Source: Kocuria rosea (GTDB lineage: Bacteria > Actinomycetota > Actinomycetes > Actinomycetales > Micrococcaceae). From it: a stretch of 64,000 nucleotides of DNA. Each line of letters begins with the position of its first letter. Position 1 is the stretch's first letter. The position numbers and the translations under genes were made by a program. The notes beneath the pieces were generated by a model. The model was not told where the DNA came from. It did no database searches and was given only the letters and a program-made list of their open reading frames with translations. Where the stretch lies: positions 1,984,001 to 2,048,000 of the forward strand of contig NZ_CP035103.1 of NCBI RefSeq assembly GCF_006094695.1. Reading direction: 5' to 3'. Of this stretch, positions 50,127 through 57,979 are shown in pieces.

Positions 50127-50161
50127 GGCGCACCCGTGGTCGGCGCAGCGGCGGGTGCGCC
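50127..50161 (+). terminator. priA terminator
   Basis: Perfect 10-bp repeat, GGCGCACCCG at 50127-50136 and CGGGTGCGCC at 50152-50161, beginning 16 nt after the priA stop. It would end the metK-priA transcript before the next gene. Confidence 0.6.
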
Positions 50162-50238
50162 CGGGTGTTGGCGCACGGGCCGCGGTGTGGTTGGTTGGTG
50201 TCCTGGGGCCGCGCCGCGGCCGGGAGTCGGAGGCCACC

Positions 50239-51720
50239 GTGGGCGAAGAGGTCAGTTCCCGCAGCTACACGCGCGAGCAGCGCCAGCGCTACCGGGAGAA
50301 GGTCCGTGCGGACCTCGACGTGTTCGAGCAGATGCTCGCCCGCGCCTCGTTCGAGTTCGACCGGCCCATGACGGGGCTGGAGATCGAGCTCAACCTCGTC
50401 GACGGGAGCTTCGACCCGCACTTCCACAACGACGAGGTGCTCGCCGCGATCGCCGACCCCGGGTACCAGACCGAGCTGGCGCGGTACAACATCGAGCTCA
50501 ACGTGCCTCCCCGCCCGCTGCCCGGACGGGCCGCCCTCGAGCTCGAGGAGGACCTGCGCGCCTCGCTCAACGCCGCGGACGCCGCGGCCCGCGGGGTCGG
50601 CTCACGGATCGTGACGATCGGCATCCTGCCCACCCTGCGCCCCGAGCACTACGAGCAGGAGTGGATCAGCGACAACAACCGCTACACGGCGCTCAACGAC
50701 TCCATCTTCGTGGCGCGCGGGGAGGACATCCGCCTCGAGATCGAGGGGCCCACCGGCGAGCGGGTCGACACCTGGTGCGACTCGATCGCCCCCGAGTCGG
50801 CGTGCACCAGCGTCCAGCTGCACCTGCAGGTCGCCCCCGCCCAGTTCGCGGCGCACTGGAACGCCGCCCAGGCGCTGTCCGCCCCGCAGATCGCCCTCGG
50901 CGCGAACAGCCCGTTCTTCTACGGCCGGCGGCTGCACGCCGAGACCCGGATCGCGCTGTTCACCCAGGCCACGGACACCCGCCCGGTGGAGCTGAAGAAC
51001 CAGGGGGTGCGTCCCCGGGTGTTCTTCGGCGAGCGGTGGATCACCTCGATCTTCGACCTGTTCGAGGAGAACGTCCGCTGGTTCCCGGCGCTGCTGGCCG
51101 AGAGCTCCGAGGAGGACCCGGCCGCGAAGCTGCGGGCCGGGATCGCCCCGGACCTCTCGGAGCTGCGGCTGCACAACGGGACGGTCTACCGCTGGAACCG
51201 GCCGATCTACGACGTCGTGGGCGGCCGGCCGCACCTGCGGGTGGAGAACCGGGTGCTGCCCGCGGGCCCGACGATCACCGACGTGATGGCCAACGCCGCG
51301 TTCTACTACGGGGCCGCGCGCGTGCTGGCCCGGCAGGAGCGGCCGGTGTGGACCCGGATGAGCTTCCCGGCCTGCGCCGAGAACTTCACCCGCGCCGCCC
51401 GGGACGGCATCGACGCCCGGCTGTACTGGCCCGGCTACGGGGAGGTCAGCGCCGACGAGCTCGTCCTGCGCCACCTCCTCCCGCTGGCCCACCAGGGCCT
51501 CGAGGAGTGGGGGGTGGCTCCGGAGGTGCGCGAGCGCTACCTGGGGATCATCGAGGGCCGGTGCGTCTCGGGGGTCAACGGCGCGGTGTGGCAGACCCGG
51601 GCGGTCGAACACTTCGAGCGCCACGGCGCGGACCGGCCCACCGCCCTGCGCCGGATGCTGGAGGCCTACGCCGAGCACATGGACGAGAACGAGCCGGTGC
51701 ACACCTGGTCGGTGCCCTAG
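50239..51720 (+). CDS. GCS2-family glutamate-cysteine ligase-like protein
   Basis: 493 aa, GTG start (VGEEVSSRSYTREQRQ) with GGAGG five bases upstream; an earlier in-frame start adds an unconserved hydrophobic run. GLEIELNLVDGSFDPH (about 44-59) and ARYNIELNVPPRP (about 85-97) supply the acidic ligands of ATP-metal of GCS2-type ligases. SVQLHLQVAP and MANAAFYYGA follow. The family forms gamma-glutamyl amide bonds. In a mycothiol-using host it is unlikely to serve glutathione synthesis; ergothioneine synthesis (EgtA-like) is an option, but no egtB/C/D/E neighbours are visible. Substrate undetermined. Confidence 0.85.
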   Translation: MGEEVSSRSYTREQRQRYREKVRADLDVFEQMLARASFEFDRPMTGLEIELNLVDGSFDPHFHNDEVLAAIADPGYQTELARYNIELNVPPRPLPGRAALELEEDLRASLNAADAAARGVGSRIVTIGILPTLRPEHYEQEWISDNNRYTALNDSIFVARGEDIRLEIEGPTGERVDTWCDSIAPESACTSVQLHLQVAPAQFAAHWNAAQALSAPQIALGANSPFFYGRRLHAETRIALFTQATDTRPVELKNQGVRPRVFFGERWITSIFDLFEENVRWFPALLAESSEEDPAAKLRAGIAPDLSELRLHNGTVYRWNRPIYDVVGGRPHLRVENRVLPAGPTITDVMANAAFYYGAARVLARQERPVWTRMSFPACAENFTRAARDGIDARLYWPGYGEVSADELVLRHLLPLAHQGLEEWGVAPEVRERYLGIIEGRCVSGVNGAVWQTRAVEHFERHGADRPTALRRMLEAYAEHMDENEPVHTWSVP

Positions 51721-51766
51721 GGGCCACGCGGGCGCCGCGGGGAGGGCCCCTGCGCCGGTGCGGGGC

Positions 51767-54025
51767 TCAGGTGCCGATGGGCTCCACGTCCTCGGCCCGC
51801 GCAGGGACCGGTGGCGGGACCGCATCGGCCGCGGCGGGCTGCGGGGGCGTCAGGACCGAGGCGTAGGCGTGCTCCGTGGAGTACCGCAGGAACGACAGGT
51901 GGGCCTCGTAGCGGTCCAGGACGTCGTTGATCAGCTGCTGCTGGGTCAGTCCCATCAGGTCGTAGCCCTCGCTGCCGGTCTGGGTGAACACCTCGAGCCG
52001 GTAGTAGACGTCCGTCTCCCGGGACATGCTGCGGGCCCCGATCATCGGCACCGGCGCCCGGACGGCCGCCACCTGGTAGTGGAAGTCCCGGTGGTCGGCC
52101 ATGTTCACGACGAGCGCGTGCTCGTCGATGCCGGTCCCGGCGTTCGGGGTCGTGCGCAGCTCCGCCTGGTGGCCCAGGTCGCGGAACTCGTCGGCGACGT
52201 CCTGGAGCGCGGGTCGCACGACGCGCCCGACGAACTGGGCGACGGCCTTCTGCGAGGGATAGGACCGCAGGCGGGCCAGGCGCTGCCGCCACGTCTTCTC
52301 GGGGACCAGGCCGCCGTGGACCGCGTCGAAGCGCCGGCGCAGGGTCCGGCCCTCGCGCTCGGCCCGCTCCATCCGCAGCACCTTCGAGAAGGAGGCCATC
52401 ACGAGGAAGGCGATGACCGTCACCGGCAGCGCGAAGATCAGCGTGGCGTGCTCCATGGTGGTGACGCCCCCGGCCACGAGCATGGCGATGGTGAGCACCG
52501 CGGTCAGCAGCGCCCAGAAGATCCGCAGCCACTTCGCCCCGTCCTGCGCCGGGTCGGGGATGGTCGAGGAGAAGTTCGACATCACCATCGCACCCGAGTT
52601 GGCGCTCGTCAGATAGAACAGCAGCCCGGACAGGGTCGCCAGCCCGATCAGGAACGCCGCGCCGGGGAACATCTCGAGCAGTGCGTACCAGCCCTGCTCC
52701 GGGCTCTCCACGGCCAGCCGGGCGAACTCGGTGTTGCCGCTGAGCACCTCGTACATGGCGGAGTTGCCGAAGACGGTCACGATGAAGAAGTCGCAGAGCA
52801 CGGGTGCGGTGATGGCCGCGACGACGAACTCCCGCAGCGTCCTGCCCCGTGAGATGCGGGCGAGGAACAGTCCGACGAACGGTCCCCACGCCAGCCAGAA
52901 GGCCCAGAAGAACAGCGTCCAGCCGCCCATCCACTCCGAGCCGCCCTCCACGTAGGCGAAGGTCTGCACCGTGCGCTCGGGCAGGGTGAAGACGAAGCGG
53001 CCGATGTTCTCGACCATGGCGTTGAGCAGGAAGGCGGTCTCGCCGGTGACGAGGATGTAGAGCATCATCGCGCCCGCGCTCCAGAGGTTGAGCTCGGAGA
53101 TGACCCGGATGCCCCGGTCCACCCCGGAGGTGCAGGCCGCGACCGTCATGACGACGGCCACCAGCACGAGGGCGATCTGCAGCGCCAGGCCTTCCGGTAG
53201 CCCGAAGAGCCAGGCAAAACCGACGTTCAGGAGCACGACCCCGATGCCCATCGAGGTCGCCACGCCGAACACGGTGCCCACCAGGGCAAAGACGTCGATG
53301 ACGTCGCCGGTGGTCCCGCGGACGCGCCGGCCGAGCAGCGGGTACAGGGCGGCCCGGATGGAGAGCGGCATGCCCCAGCGGTAGGCGAAGTAGCCCATGG
53401 CCATGCCCAGCAGGGCGTACATCGACCACCCGGCCACGCCGTAGTGGAACATCGTCCAGACCACGGCGTCCTGGGCGGCCTCGGCGGAGCGGGGGTCGGC
53501 CGCGGGGGGAGCGACGAACTGGGTGATCGGTCCGGTCACCGAGTAGAAGAGCATGTCGATGCCCACGCCGGCGGCGAAGAGCATCGCGACCCAGGTGAAG
53601 AGCCCGTACTGCGGGCGGGAGTGGTCCGGGCCCAGCCGGACGCTGCCCTCCTTGGAGAAGGCGACCCAGAGGACGAAGAGGATCACCAGGGTCACCGTGA
53701 GGACGTAGAACCAGCCGAGATTGGTCGCGATCCAGCCGACGACGTCCCGCATGGCGCTCGCGGCGTGGTGCGGGGCGGCCATCGCCCAGACCGAGAACGC
53801 GAGGACGACCAGGGAGGACGTGACGAAGACCCGCCAGTTGACGCGGGGCTCGCGGTCCTCGGCGAGCTCGGCCGGGCCCTTGCTCAGCTCGGTGCTGGAG
53901 ATCGGGGGGAGCTCCTCGTGGGGAAGGCGTGAACGGCGGCGCACGGCCGCGCCGACCCGGTCCCGCTCGACCATCGCCCTCGACGGCTCGGGCTCCGGCC
54001 GCTGGTCGTCGTCTGCTTCCGTCAC
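51767..54025 (-). CDS. BCCT-family choline/betaine transporter, BetT-like
   Basis: 752 aa from GTG (VTEADDDQRPEPEP) with GGAAAGGA upstream. A hydrophilic N-terminus of ~75 residues precedes 12 membrane helices (about 80-560). The conserved segment is VVWTMFHYGVAGWSMYALL (about 170-188). NSGAMVMSNFSS with its Asn-Ser-Gly sits in a late helix. A ~190-residue cytosolic C-terminal domain (from about 565) contains a repeated structure ending in TGSEGYDLMGLTQQQLINDVLDR, which matches the osmosensing C-terminus of proton-driven BetT types. Likely imports choline or betaine under salt stress. The gene is divergent from no partner; a LysR gene lies upstream on the same strand. Confidence 0.9.
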   Translation of the reverse strand: MTEADDDQRPEPEPSRAMVERDRVGAAVRRRSRLPHEELPPISSTELSKGPAELAEDREPRVNWRVFVTSSLVVLAFSVWAMAAPHHAASAMRDVVGWIATNLGWFYVLTVTLVILFVLWVAFSKEGSVRLGPDHSRPQYGLFTWVAMLFAAGVGIDMLFYSVTGPITQFVAPPAADPRSAEAAQDAVVWTMFHYGVAGWSMYALLGMAMGYFAYRWGMPLSIRAALYPLLGRRVRGTTGDVIDVFALVGTVFGVATSMGIGVVLLNVGFAWLFGLPEGLALQIALVLVAVVMTVAACTSGVDRGIRVISELNLWSAGAMMLYILVTGETAFLLNAMVENIGRFVFTLPERTVQTFAYVEGGSEWMGGWTLFFWAFWLAWGPFVGLFLARISRGRTLREFVVAAITAPVLCDFFIVTVFGNSAMYEVLSGNTEFARLAVESPEQGWYALLEMFPGAAFLIGLATLSGLLFYLTSANSGAMVMSNFSSTIPDPAQDGAKWLRIFWALLTAVLTIAMLVAGGVTTMEHATLIFALPVTVIAFLVMASFSKVLRMERAEREGRTLRRRFDAVHGGLVPEKTWRQRLARLRSYPSQKAVAQFVGRVVRPALQDVADEFRDLGHQAELRTTPNAGTGIDEHALVVNMADHRDFHYQVAAVRAPVPMIGARSMSRETDVYYRLEVFTQTGSEGYDLMGLTQQQLINDVLDRYEAHLSFLRYSTEHAYASVLTPPQPAAADAVPPPVPARAEDVEPIGT

Positions 54026-54520
54026 TCGATCGGTCCTTTCCTCGGGTGGGGCTGTCCGGGTGGCGCGGCACGGTGCGCCGGCGACCGGGCGAGGACCTCT
54101 CGGAGACGACGCACCGGCCTGCTGCGCTCCTTGCCGCTGGTGGCCGTGCTCGTGCGGCGGCGGTGGCAGGCCCCCGGGTTCGGGGTCCGCCGGCTGCGGA
54201 GGGTGCCCGGTCCGGCGTGGTGCCGTGGCCGGCAACGGTGCGGGCCGTGGCGCCGTCGTCGTGCCGGGTCGCCGCGGGAGGTGCGCTCAGAGGCCACGGG
54301 GCGCTTCCCGTCCGCCGGGGCCGCCCGGGGTCGGTCGGGGCGGCGCGCCGGAGCACGGCGAGGGGAGCGGGCCCGGGAGGTCCTCCGGGTCGGCATGGGG
54401 CGTGCCCCCAGGATGCCCGCCGAGGTCCCCGCGCGTCCAACGATCAGAGGCGATCGACATCATCGGCAACCGCGATGGAACGACGGCGGGCCCCTGGGTC
54501 CGCGCGGCGGCCCGGAAGGG
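54026..54520. other. 495-bp non-coding stretch between BCCT and LysR genes
   Basis: Nothing recognisable as a gene was found. Open frames here have no homologous words and use Arg/Pro/Gly-rich shadow codons. The segment carries the BCCT upstream region near 54026-54060, including its ribosome binding site. A less GC-rich patch near 54436-54480 contains GATC-rich words (CGATCAGAGGCGATCGACATCATCGGC) and could hold regulator binding sites, for example a T-N11-A LysR box, but none was identified with confidence. Confidence 0.5.
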
Positions 54521-55417
54521 TCAGGCGGGAGCGGGGTGCTGCAGGCTGTGGTCCCAGAACCGCTGGGCGACCTGGGAGATCCGGCCCCGGCGGTGGACCA
54601 GGACCGTGCTCCACTCCAGGCGGGGACCGGTGTAGTCCACGATCCGCACGTCCGATCGGCCGGTCACGACGAAGCGGGGAACCATGGCGATGCCGCTGCC
54701 GGAGGCCACGAAGTCCGGCACGGCCGTCAGGTCCGAGAGCTCCACCGCCCGCCGGCGGACCAGTCCCGCGGCGGAGAAGGCGCTGTCGACGATGTGCCGC
54801 ACGGCCTGGCCCGCCGCCGTGTCGATCCAGGGGTGCTCGCTCAGCTCGGCCAGGGTGGGCGGGGAGGCGGCGTCCGCGGCCAGGGGGTGCCCGGAGGGCG
54901 TGATGAGCACGAGCGCGCCCGAGGCCAGCGGGGCGGTCACCAGGTCGTGCACCACGGCACGGGCGGGCAGGGACACCACGGCGAGGTCCAGCTCGTGGGC
55001 CCGCAGCCGCGTCAGCAGCCCCTCGGAGCCGGCCGGATCGGTTCTCAGCGAGACCTGCACGTGCGGGTGCTCGGCGGAGAACCCGGCCAGCATCCCCGGC
55101 AGGTCCAGATGGCTGATGGGGTTGATCGTGCCGATCCGCAAGGAGCCGCGCCGGCCGCCGTCGGCCTCGAGCACGTGCTGGCGCAGGTCCTGTCCGAGGT
55201 GCAGCCAGGCCGGCGCCTCCTCGGCGAGCACCAGCCCGGCCGTGGTCAGCCGGGCGGTGCGGCGGGACCGGTCGAACAGCCGGACGCCGAGATCCTGCTC
55301 CAGGGCCCGGACCCTGGTGCTGACGCTCGACTGCACCGTGCCCAGTTCGTCGGCCGCACCGGCGAAGGTGCCGGTCCCCACCACCGCGAGGAAGGCCTCC
55401 AGCTGTCTCGTCTCCAC
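54521..55417 (-). CDS. LysR-family transcriptional regulator
   Basis: 298 aa, ATG start METRQLEAFLAVVGTG. N-terminal winged HTH (about 2-60) with TFAGAADELGTVQSSVSTRVRAL (about 16-38). The C-terminal effector domain (about 90-295) has the two-lobed substrate-binding fold, with GSLRIGTINP and DLAVVSLPARAVV. LysR proteins need a small co-inducer. The neighbouring BCCT gene suggests osmolyte or choline-related control, but the 495-bp spacing and same-strand arrangement make that tentative. It may also regulate itself. Confidence 0.9.
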   Translation of the reverse strand: METRQLEAFLAVVGTGTFAGAADELGTVQSSVSTRVRALEQDLGVRLFDRSRRTARLTTAGLVLAEEAPAWLHLGQDLRQHVLEADGGRRGSLRIGTINPISHLDLPGMLAGFSAEHPHVQVSLRTDPAGSEGLLTRLRAHELDLAVVSLPARAVVHDLVTAPLASGALVLITPSGHPLAADAASPPTLAELSEHPWIDTAAGQAVRHIVDSAFSAAGLVRRRAVELSDLTAVPDFVASGSGIAMVPRFVVTGRSDVRIVDYTGPRLEWSTVLVHRRGRISQVAQRFWDHSLQHPAPA

Positions 55418-55482
55418 CGGTCCAGCGTAGCCGCGGGACGGAGGACCCGCGGGGGCTCGTGGACTCCGTTAGGACGGTCCGG

Positions 55483-56604
55483 TCAGGGGGAGCGGTGCCG
55501 GGAGCGGGACTCGTGGACGCCGCGGGCGACCGCCAGCAGCTCGCGCGCGGAGTCATCCCACGAGTAGGCCCGGGCCCGCTCGAGCCCGGCCAGCACCCGG
55601 GCGCGGGCCCGGGCAGGGTCCTCGAGGGCGCGCACGGCGGCGGCGAACCCGGCGTCGTCGTCGGGCGCGGCGTAGCCGGCGGCGCCCCCGGCGACCTCCC
55701 GGAAGATCGGCAGGTCGCTGCACACGACGGGCGTGCCCGCAGCGAGCGCCTCCACGAGCGGCAGCCCGTAGCCCTCGGCCCGGGACGCGTGCACCAGGGC
55801 GGCCGCTTCGGCGAGCAGGGCGGCGTACTCGGTCTCGTCCACCCCGTCGTGGAAGACGACCCGCGCCCCGTCCGGGACGAGGGCCTCCAGCTGGGCGCGG
55901 CGGGCCGGGGAGATCCGGGAGAGCAGGTGCAGCTCGTGGTCCGGGAGCCGCCCGGCCGCGCGCAGCAGGGTCTCCACGTTCTTGTACGGCAGGAAGGAGC
56001 CCATGTAGAGCAGCTTCCGGCCGCGCCGGGGCAGCCGTGCCAGGGCCTGCCCGGTGGGGAGCACGGACCCGGGCTGGGGGGCGTTGGGCACCACGTGCAC
56101 GGGGCGGCGGGTAAGCCGGTGGGCGGCGATCAGCTCGCGGGTGGTGTCCGAGACGGTCACCACGGCGTCGGCGCGGTCCAGCAGGACCCGCTGGGGCCAC
56201 CAGGCCCGGTGGTAGAGCCGCCAGCCCGCGCGCACGGCGGCGGGCAGGTCCCCGGGCGGCTGGGGGTGGTCGTAGTAGATGAGGTCGTGCAGGGTGAGGA
56301 TCAGCCCGTGCCGGCGGCCCGCGGAGCCCATGGTCTGCATGGGGGAGAACACGACGTCGGGCGCGTACCGGTTGAGCACCAGCGCCGTGGCGGCCTCGGC
56401 GGCCGACACGGGGGAGGGCCCGGTGACGTGGGGGAGCCCCGGCAGCAGGGCGAGCTGGCGGGGGTCGCTGACGAGCAGGGCCACGTCCAGCCCTGGGGTC
56501 GCGCCGGCGAGACCGGCCACGGCCTCGGCCAGGCTCGCCCCGTAGCGGCTGATCCCGTCGTGGCGGTCGAGACGGGTGTAGCGGGCGTCCAGGAGCAGTC
56601 TCAC
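55483..56604 (-). CDS. GT4-type glycosyltransferase
   Basis: 373 aa, GTG start (VRLLLDARYTRLDRHDG) overlapping the preceding hydrolase stop (GTGA). GT-B fold: N-terminal lobe with DARYTRLDRHDGISRYG (the acceptor-side 'DGIGRY'-like loop), then TLHDLIYYDHP. The C-terminal nucleotide-sugar lobe starts at about 210 (GRKLLYMGSFLPYKNVETLL). EGYGLPLVEALAAGTPVVCSD (about 295-315) is the GT4 signature with the E-x7-E motif. Donor and acceptor cannot be read; cell-wall or exopolysaccharide glycosylation is the default guess. Confidence 0.88.
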   Translation of the reverse strand: MRLLLDARYTRLDRHDGISRYGASLAEAVAGLAGATPGLDVALLVSDPRQLALLPGLPHVTGPSPVSAAEAATALVLNRYAPDVVFSPMQTMGSAGRRHGLILTLHDLIYYDHPQPPGDLPAAVRAGWRLYHRAWWPQRVLLDRADAVVTVSDTTRELIAAHRLTRRPVHVVPNAPQPGSVLPTGQALARLPRRGRKLLYMGSFLPYKNVETLLRAAGRLPDHELHLLSRISPARRAQLEALVPDGARVVFHDGVDETEYAALLAEAAALVHASRAEGYGLPLVEALAAGTPVVCSDLPIFREVAGGAAGYAAPDDDAGFAAAVRALEDPARARARVLAGLERARAYSWDDSARELLAVARGVHESRSRHRSP

Positions 56605-57758
56605 CGGCGGCGTCCTGCCTGCTGGTCCCGGCGGGCCCGGTGCCCGCGGCGCACGATGCGCTGCAGACCGGTGAACGGGGCGGTGTCGGGGGCGGGGGCG
56701 TCGGCGGGGGGCGCCTGCGCGTGCAGCGCGGGCGGCCCGCCGTCCGGTCCGGGGGGCGGGCCGGGGACCGGCTCGGGGGCGGGGGAGGAGAGGAAGTCGT
56801 GGACGAGCTCGGCGGTGCGCCCGGGGGCCTCGTAGTGGATGAGGTGGCCCACGCCGTCGAGGACCTCGAGGCGGTGCCGGGGGATCCAGGAGGCCATGGT
56901 CCGCTGCGCGGCGAGCGAGCCCAGCTCGTCCTGGGCGCCCACGACCAGCAGGGTCGGCATGCTCAGCTGCATCGCGACCTCCGCGACGGTGTGCGAGACG
57001 GAGGCCTCGTAGGCCTCCAGCAGCACGTCCCGGTCCGCGAAGGACGAGAAGTAGGCGCGGTGCTGGTGGCGCACGTAGCCGCGCACCCGGGGGTCCTGCG
57101 ACTTGGTCATCACCCCGCTCATCGCGTCCGTGACGAGCCAGCTGGAGAGCAGCCGCCGGCCCAGCCGCCGGGGCAGAGCCCGGCCCAGCCGGTAGTAGCC
57201 CACCGTCAGGCGGCTCAGCAGCGCCTGCTCGCCCTCCAGCGCGGGTTCGCAGATCGGGTTGACGAGCACCAGCCGCTCGACCATCGCCGGGTGCGCGGCG
57301 GAGAAGTGCGCGGCGACCACCGAGCCGAAGGAGTGGCCCAGCACGGCGACCCCGTGCGGGGCGCCGTCGTGCACCGCGCCGTCGGTGAGGGTCTCCACGA
57401 AGCCGCGCAGGAACTCCGCGTACCCGGCGATGTCGTGGGGCCGGTCGGGGAAGGGCTCGGAGCGGCCGAAGCCGGGCAGATCGGGGACGACCACGTGGTA
57501 GCGCTCGCGGAGCCGGTCGGCGACCAGCTGCAGGCCGTGGTGGTCGCCGCGGAAGCCGTGGACCAGCACGAGCAGCGGCTTGGGGGCCCGGTCGACGTCG
57601 TAGAACCAGTAGCGCACCTTGTGCCCGTCCAGGACCATGCTGCGCCGCTCGGCCCAGGGGTTCTGCACCGCGCTGCCCGGAACGTCGGCGTCGCGGCCCG
57701 TGCCGGTGGGCCCGCCGCCGTCCGCCGCGCCGTGCCGTGCGCCGGCCGCTGCCGCCAT
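56601..57758 (-). CDS. Alpha/beta-fold hydrolase
   Basis: 385 aa, ATG start (MAAAAGARHGAADG) after GGGAGG; longer frames lack a ribosome binding site. The core domain is about 50-320: oxyanion segment LVLVHGFRGDHHG (about 70-82), nucleophile elbow GHSFGS (Ser near 146), acid in VVGAQDELG (about 278), and His in GVGHLIHYEAP (about 309-319). A Pro/Ala-rich N-terminus and a Pro/Arg-rich tail are low-complexity. Substrate unknown; the coupled downstream glycosyltransferase suggests a shared function in a surface lipid or polysaccharide pathway. Confidence 0.88.
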   Translation of the reverse strand: MAAAAGARHGAADGGGPTGTGRDADVPGSAVQNPWAERRSMVLDGHKVRYWFYDVDRAPKPLLVLVHGFRGDHHGLQLVADRLRERYHVVVPDLPGFGRSEPFPDRPHDIAGYAEFLRGFVETLTDGAVHDGAPHGVAVLGHSFGSVVAAHFSAAHPAMVERLVLVNPICEPALEGEQALLSRLTVGYYRLGRALPRRLGRRLLSSWLVTDAMSGVMTKSQDPRVRGYVRHQHRAYFSSFADRDVLLEAYEASVSHTVAEVAMQLSMPTLLVVGAQDELGSLAAQRTMASWIPRHRLEVLDGVGHLIHYEAPGRTAELVHDFLSSPAPEPVPGPPPGPDGGPPALHAQAPPADAPAPDTAPFTGLQRIVRRGHRARRDQQAGRRR

Positions 57759-57851
57759 GGTTCCTCCCTGCGGGCCCGGCAGGCGCCCGGTGCGTCCCGG
57801 CCCGCTGTCGATGCTAGCCCCTGCGGGCCGGGGGGCCGGGCGGCGCTGGGC

Positions 57852-57857
57852 TAGGAT
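57852..57857 (+). promoter_or_regulatory. leuS promoter -10
   Basis: TAGGAT, the same sequence as the proposed hisS -10, about 120 nt before the leuS start. No convincing -35 is present. Confidence 0.4.
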
Positions 57858-57881
57858 GGGACGGATTCCACCACCGTCGGC

Positions 57882-57912
57882 GCACCGCCGGGCATCCGTG
57901 ATGCCCGGGTGC
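57882..57912 (+). promoter_or_regulatory. Hairpin in the leuS leader
   Basis: CCGGGCATC at 57888-57896 and GATGCCCGG at 57900-57908 form a perfect 9-bp stem with a CGT loop. It is extended by GCAC/GTGC outer pairs across a two-base bulge. It lies between the -10 and the start codon. No T-box sequence (such as a GGUGG-type antiterminator) was found, so its role, if any, is unknown. Confidence 0.45.
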
Positions 57913-57979
57913 CGCACACGCGACCGCGCGCCGCCCGTTCCGGGGCCGGCGGCGGTCCACGACCGCGAAGGCGAGGACC

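Noticed and set aside
54022..54396. Possible small minus-strand gene upstream of the BCCT transporter
   Set aside because: Arg/Pro-rich, no ribosome binding site and no recognisable domain; it also overlaps the transporter start region.
57759..57979. T-box riboswitch before leuS
   Set aside because: No specifier loop or antiterminator sequence was found, only one simple hairpin.
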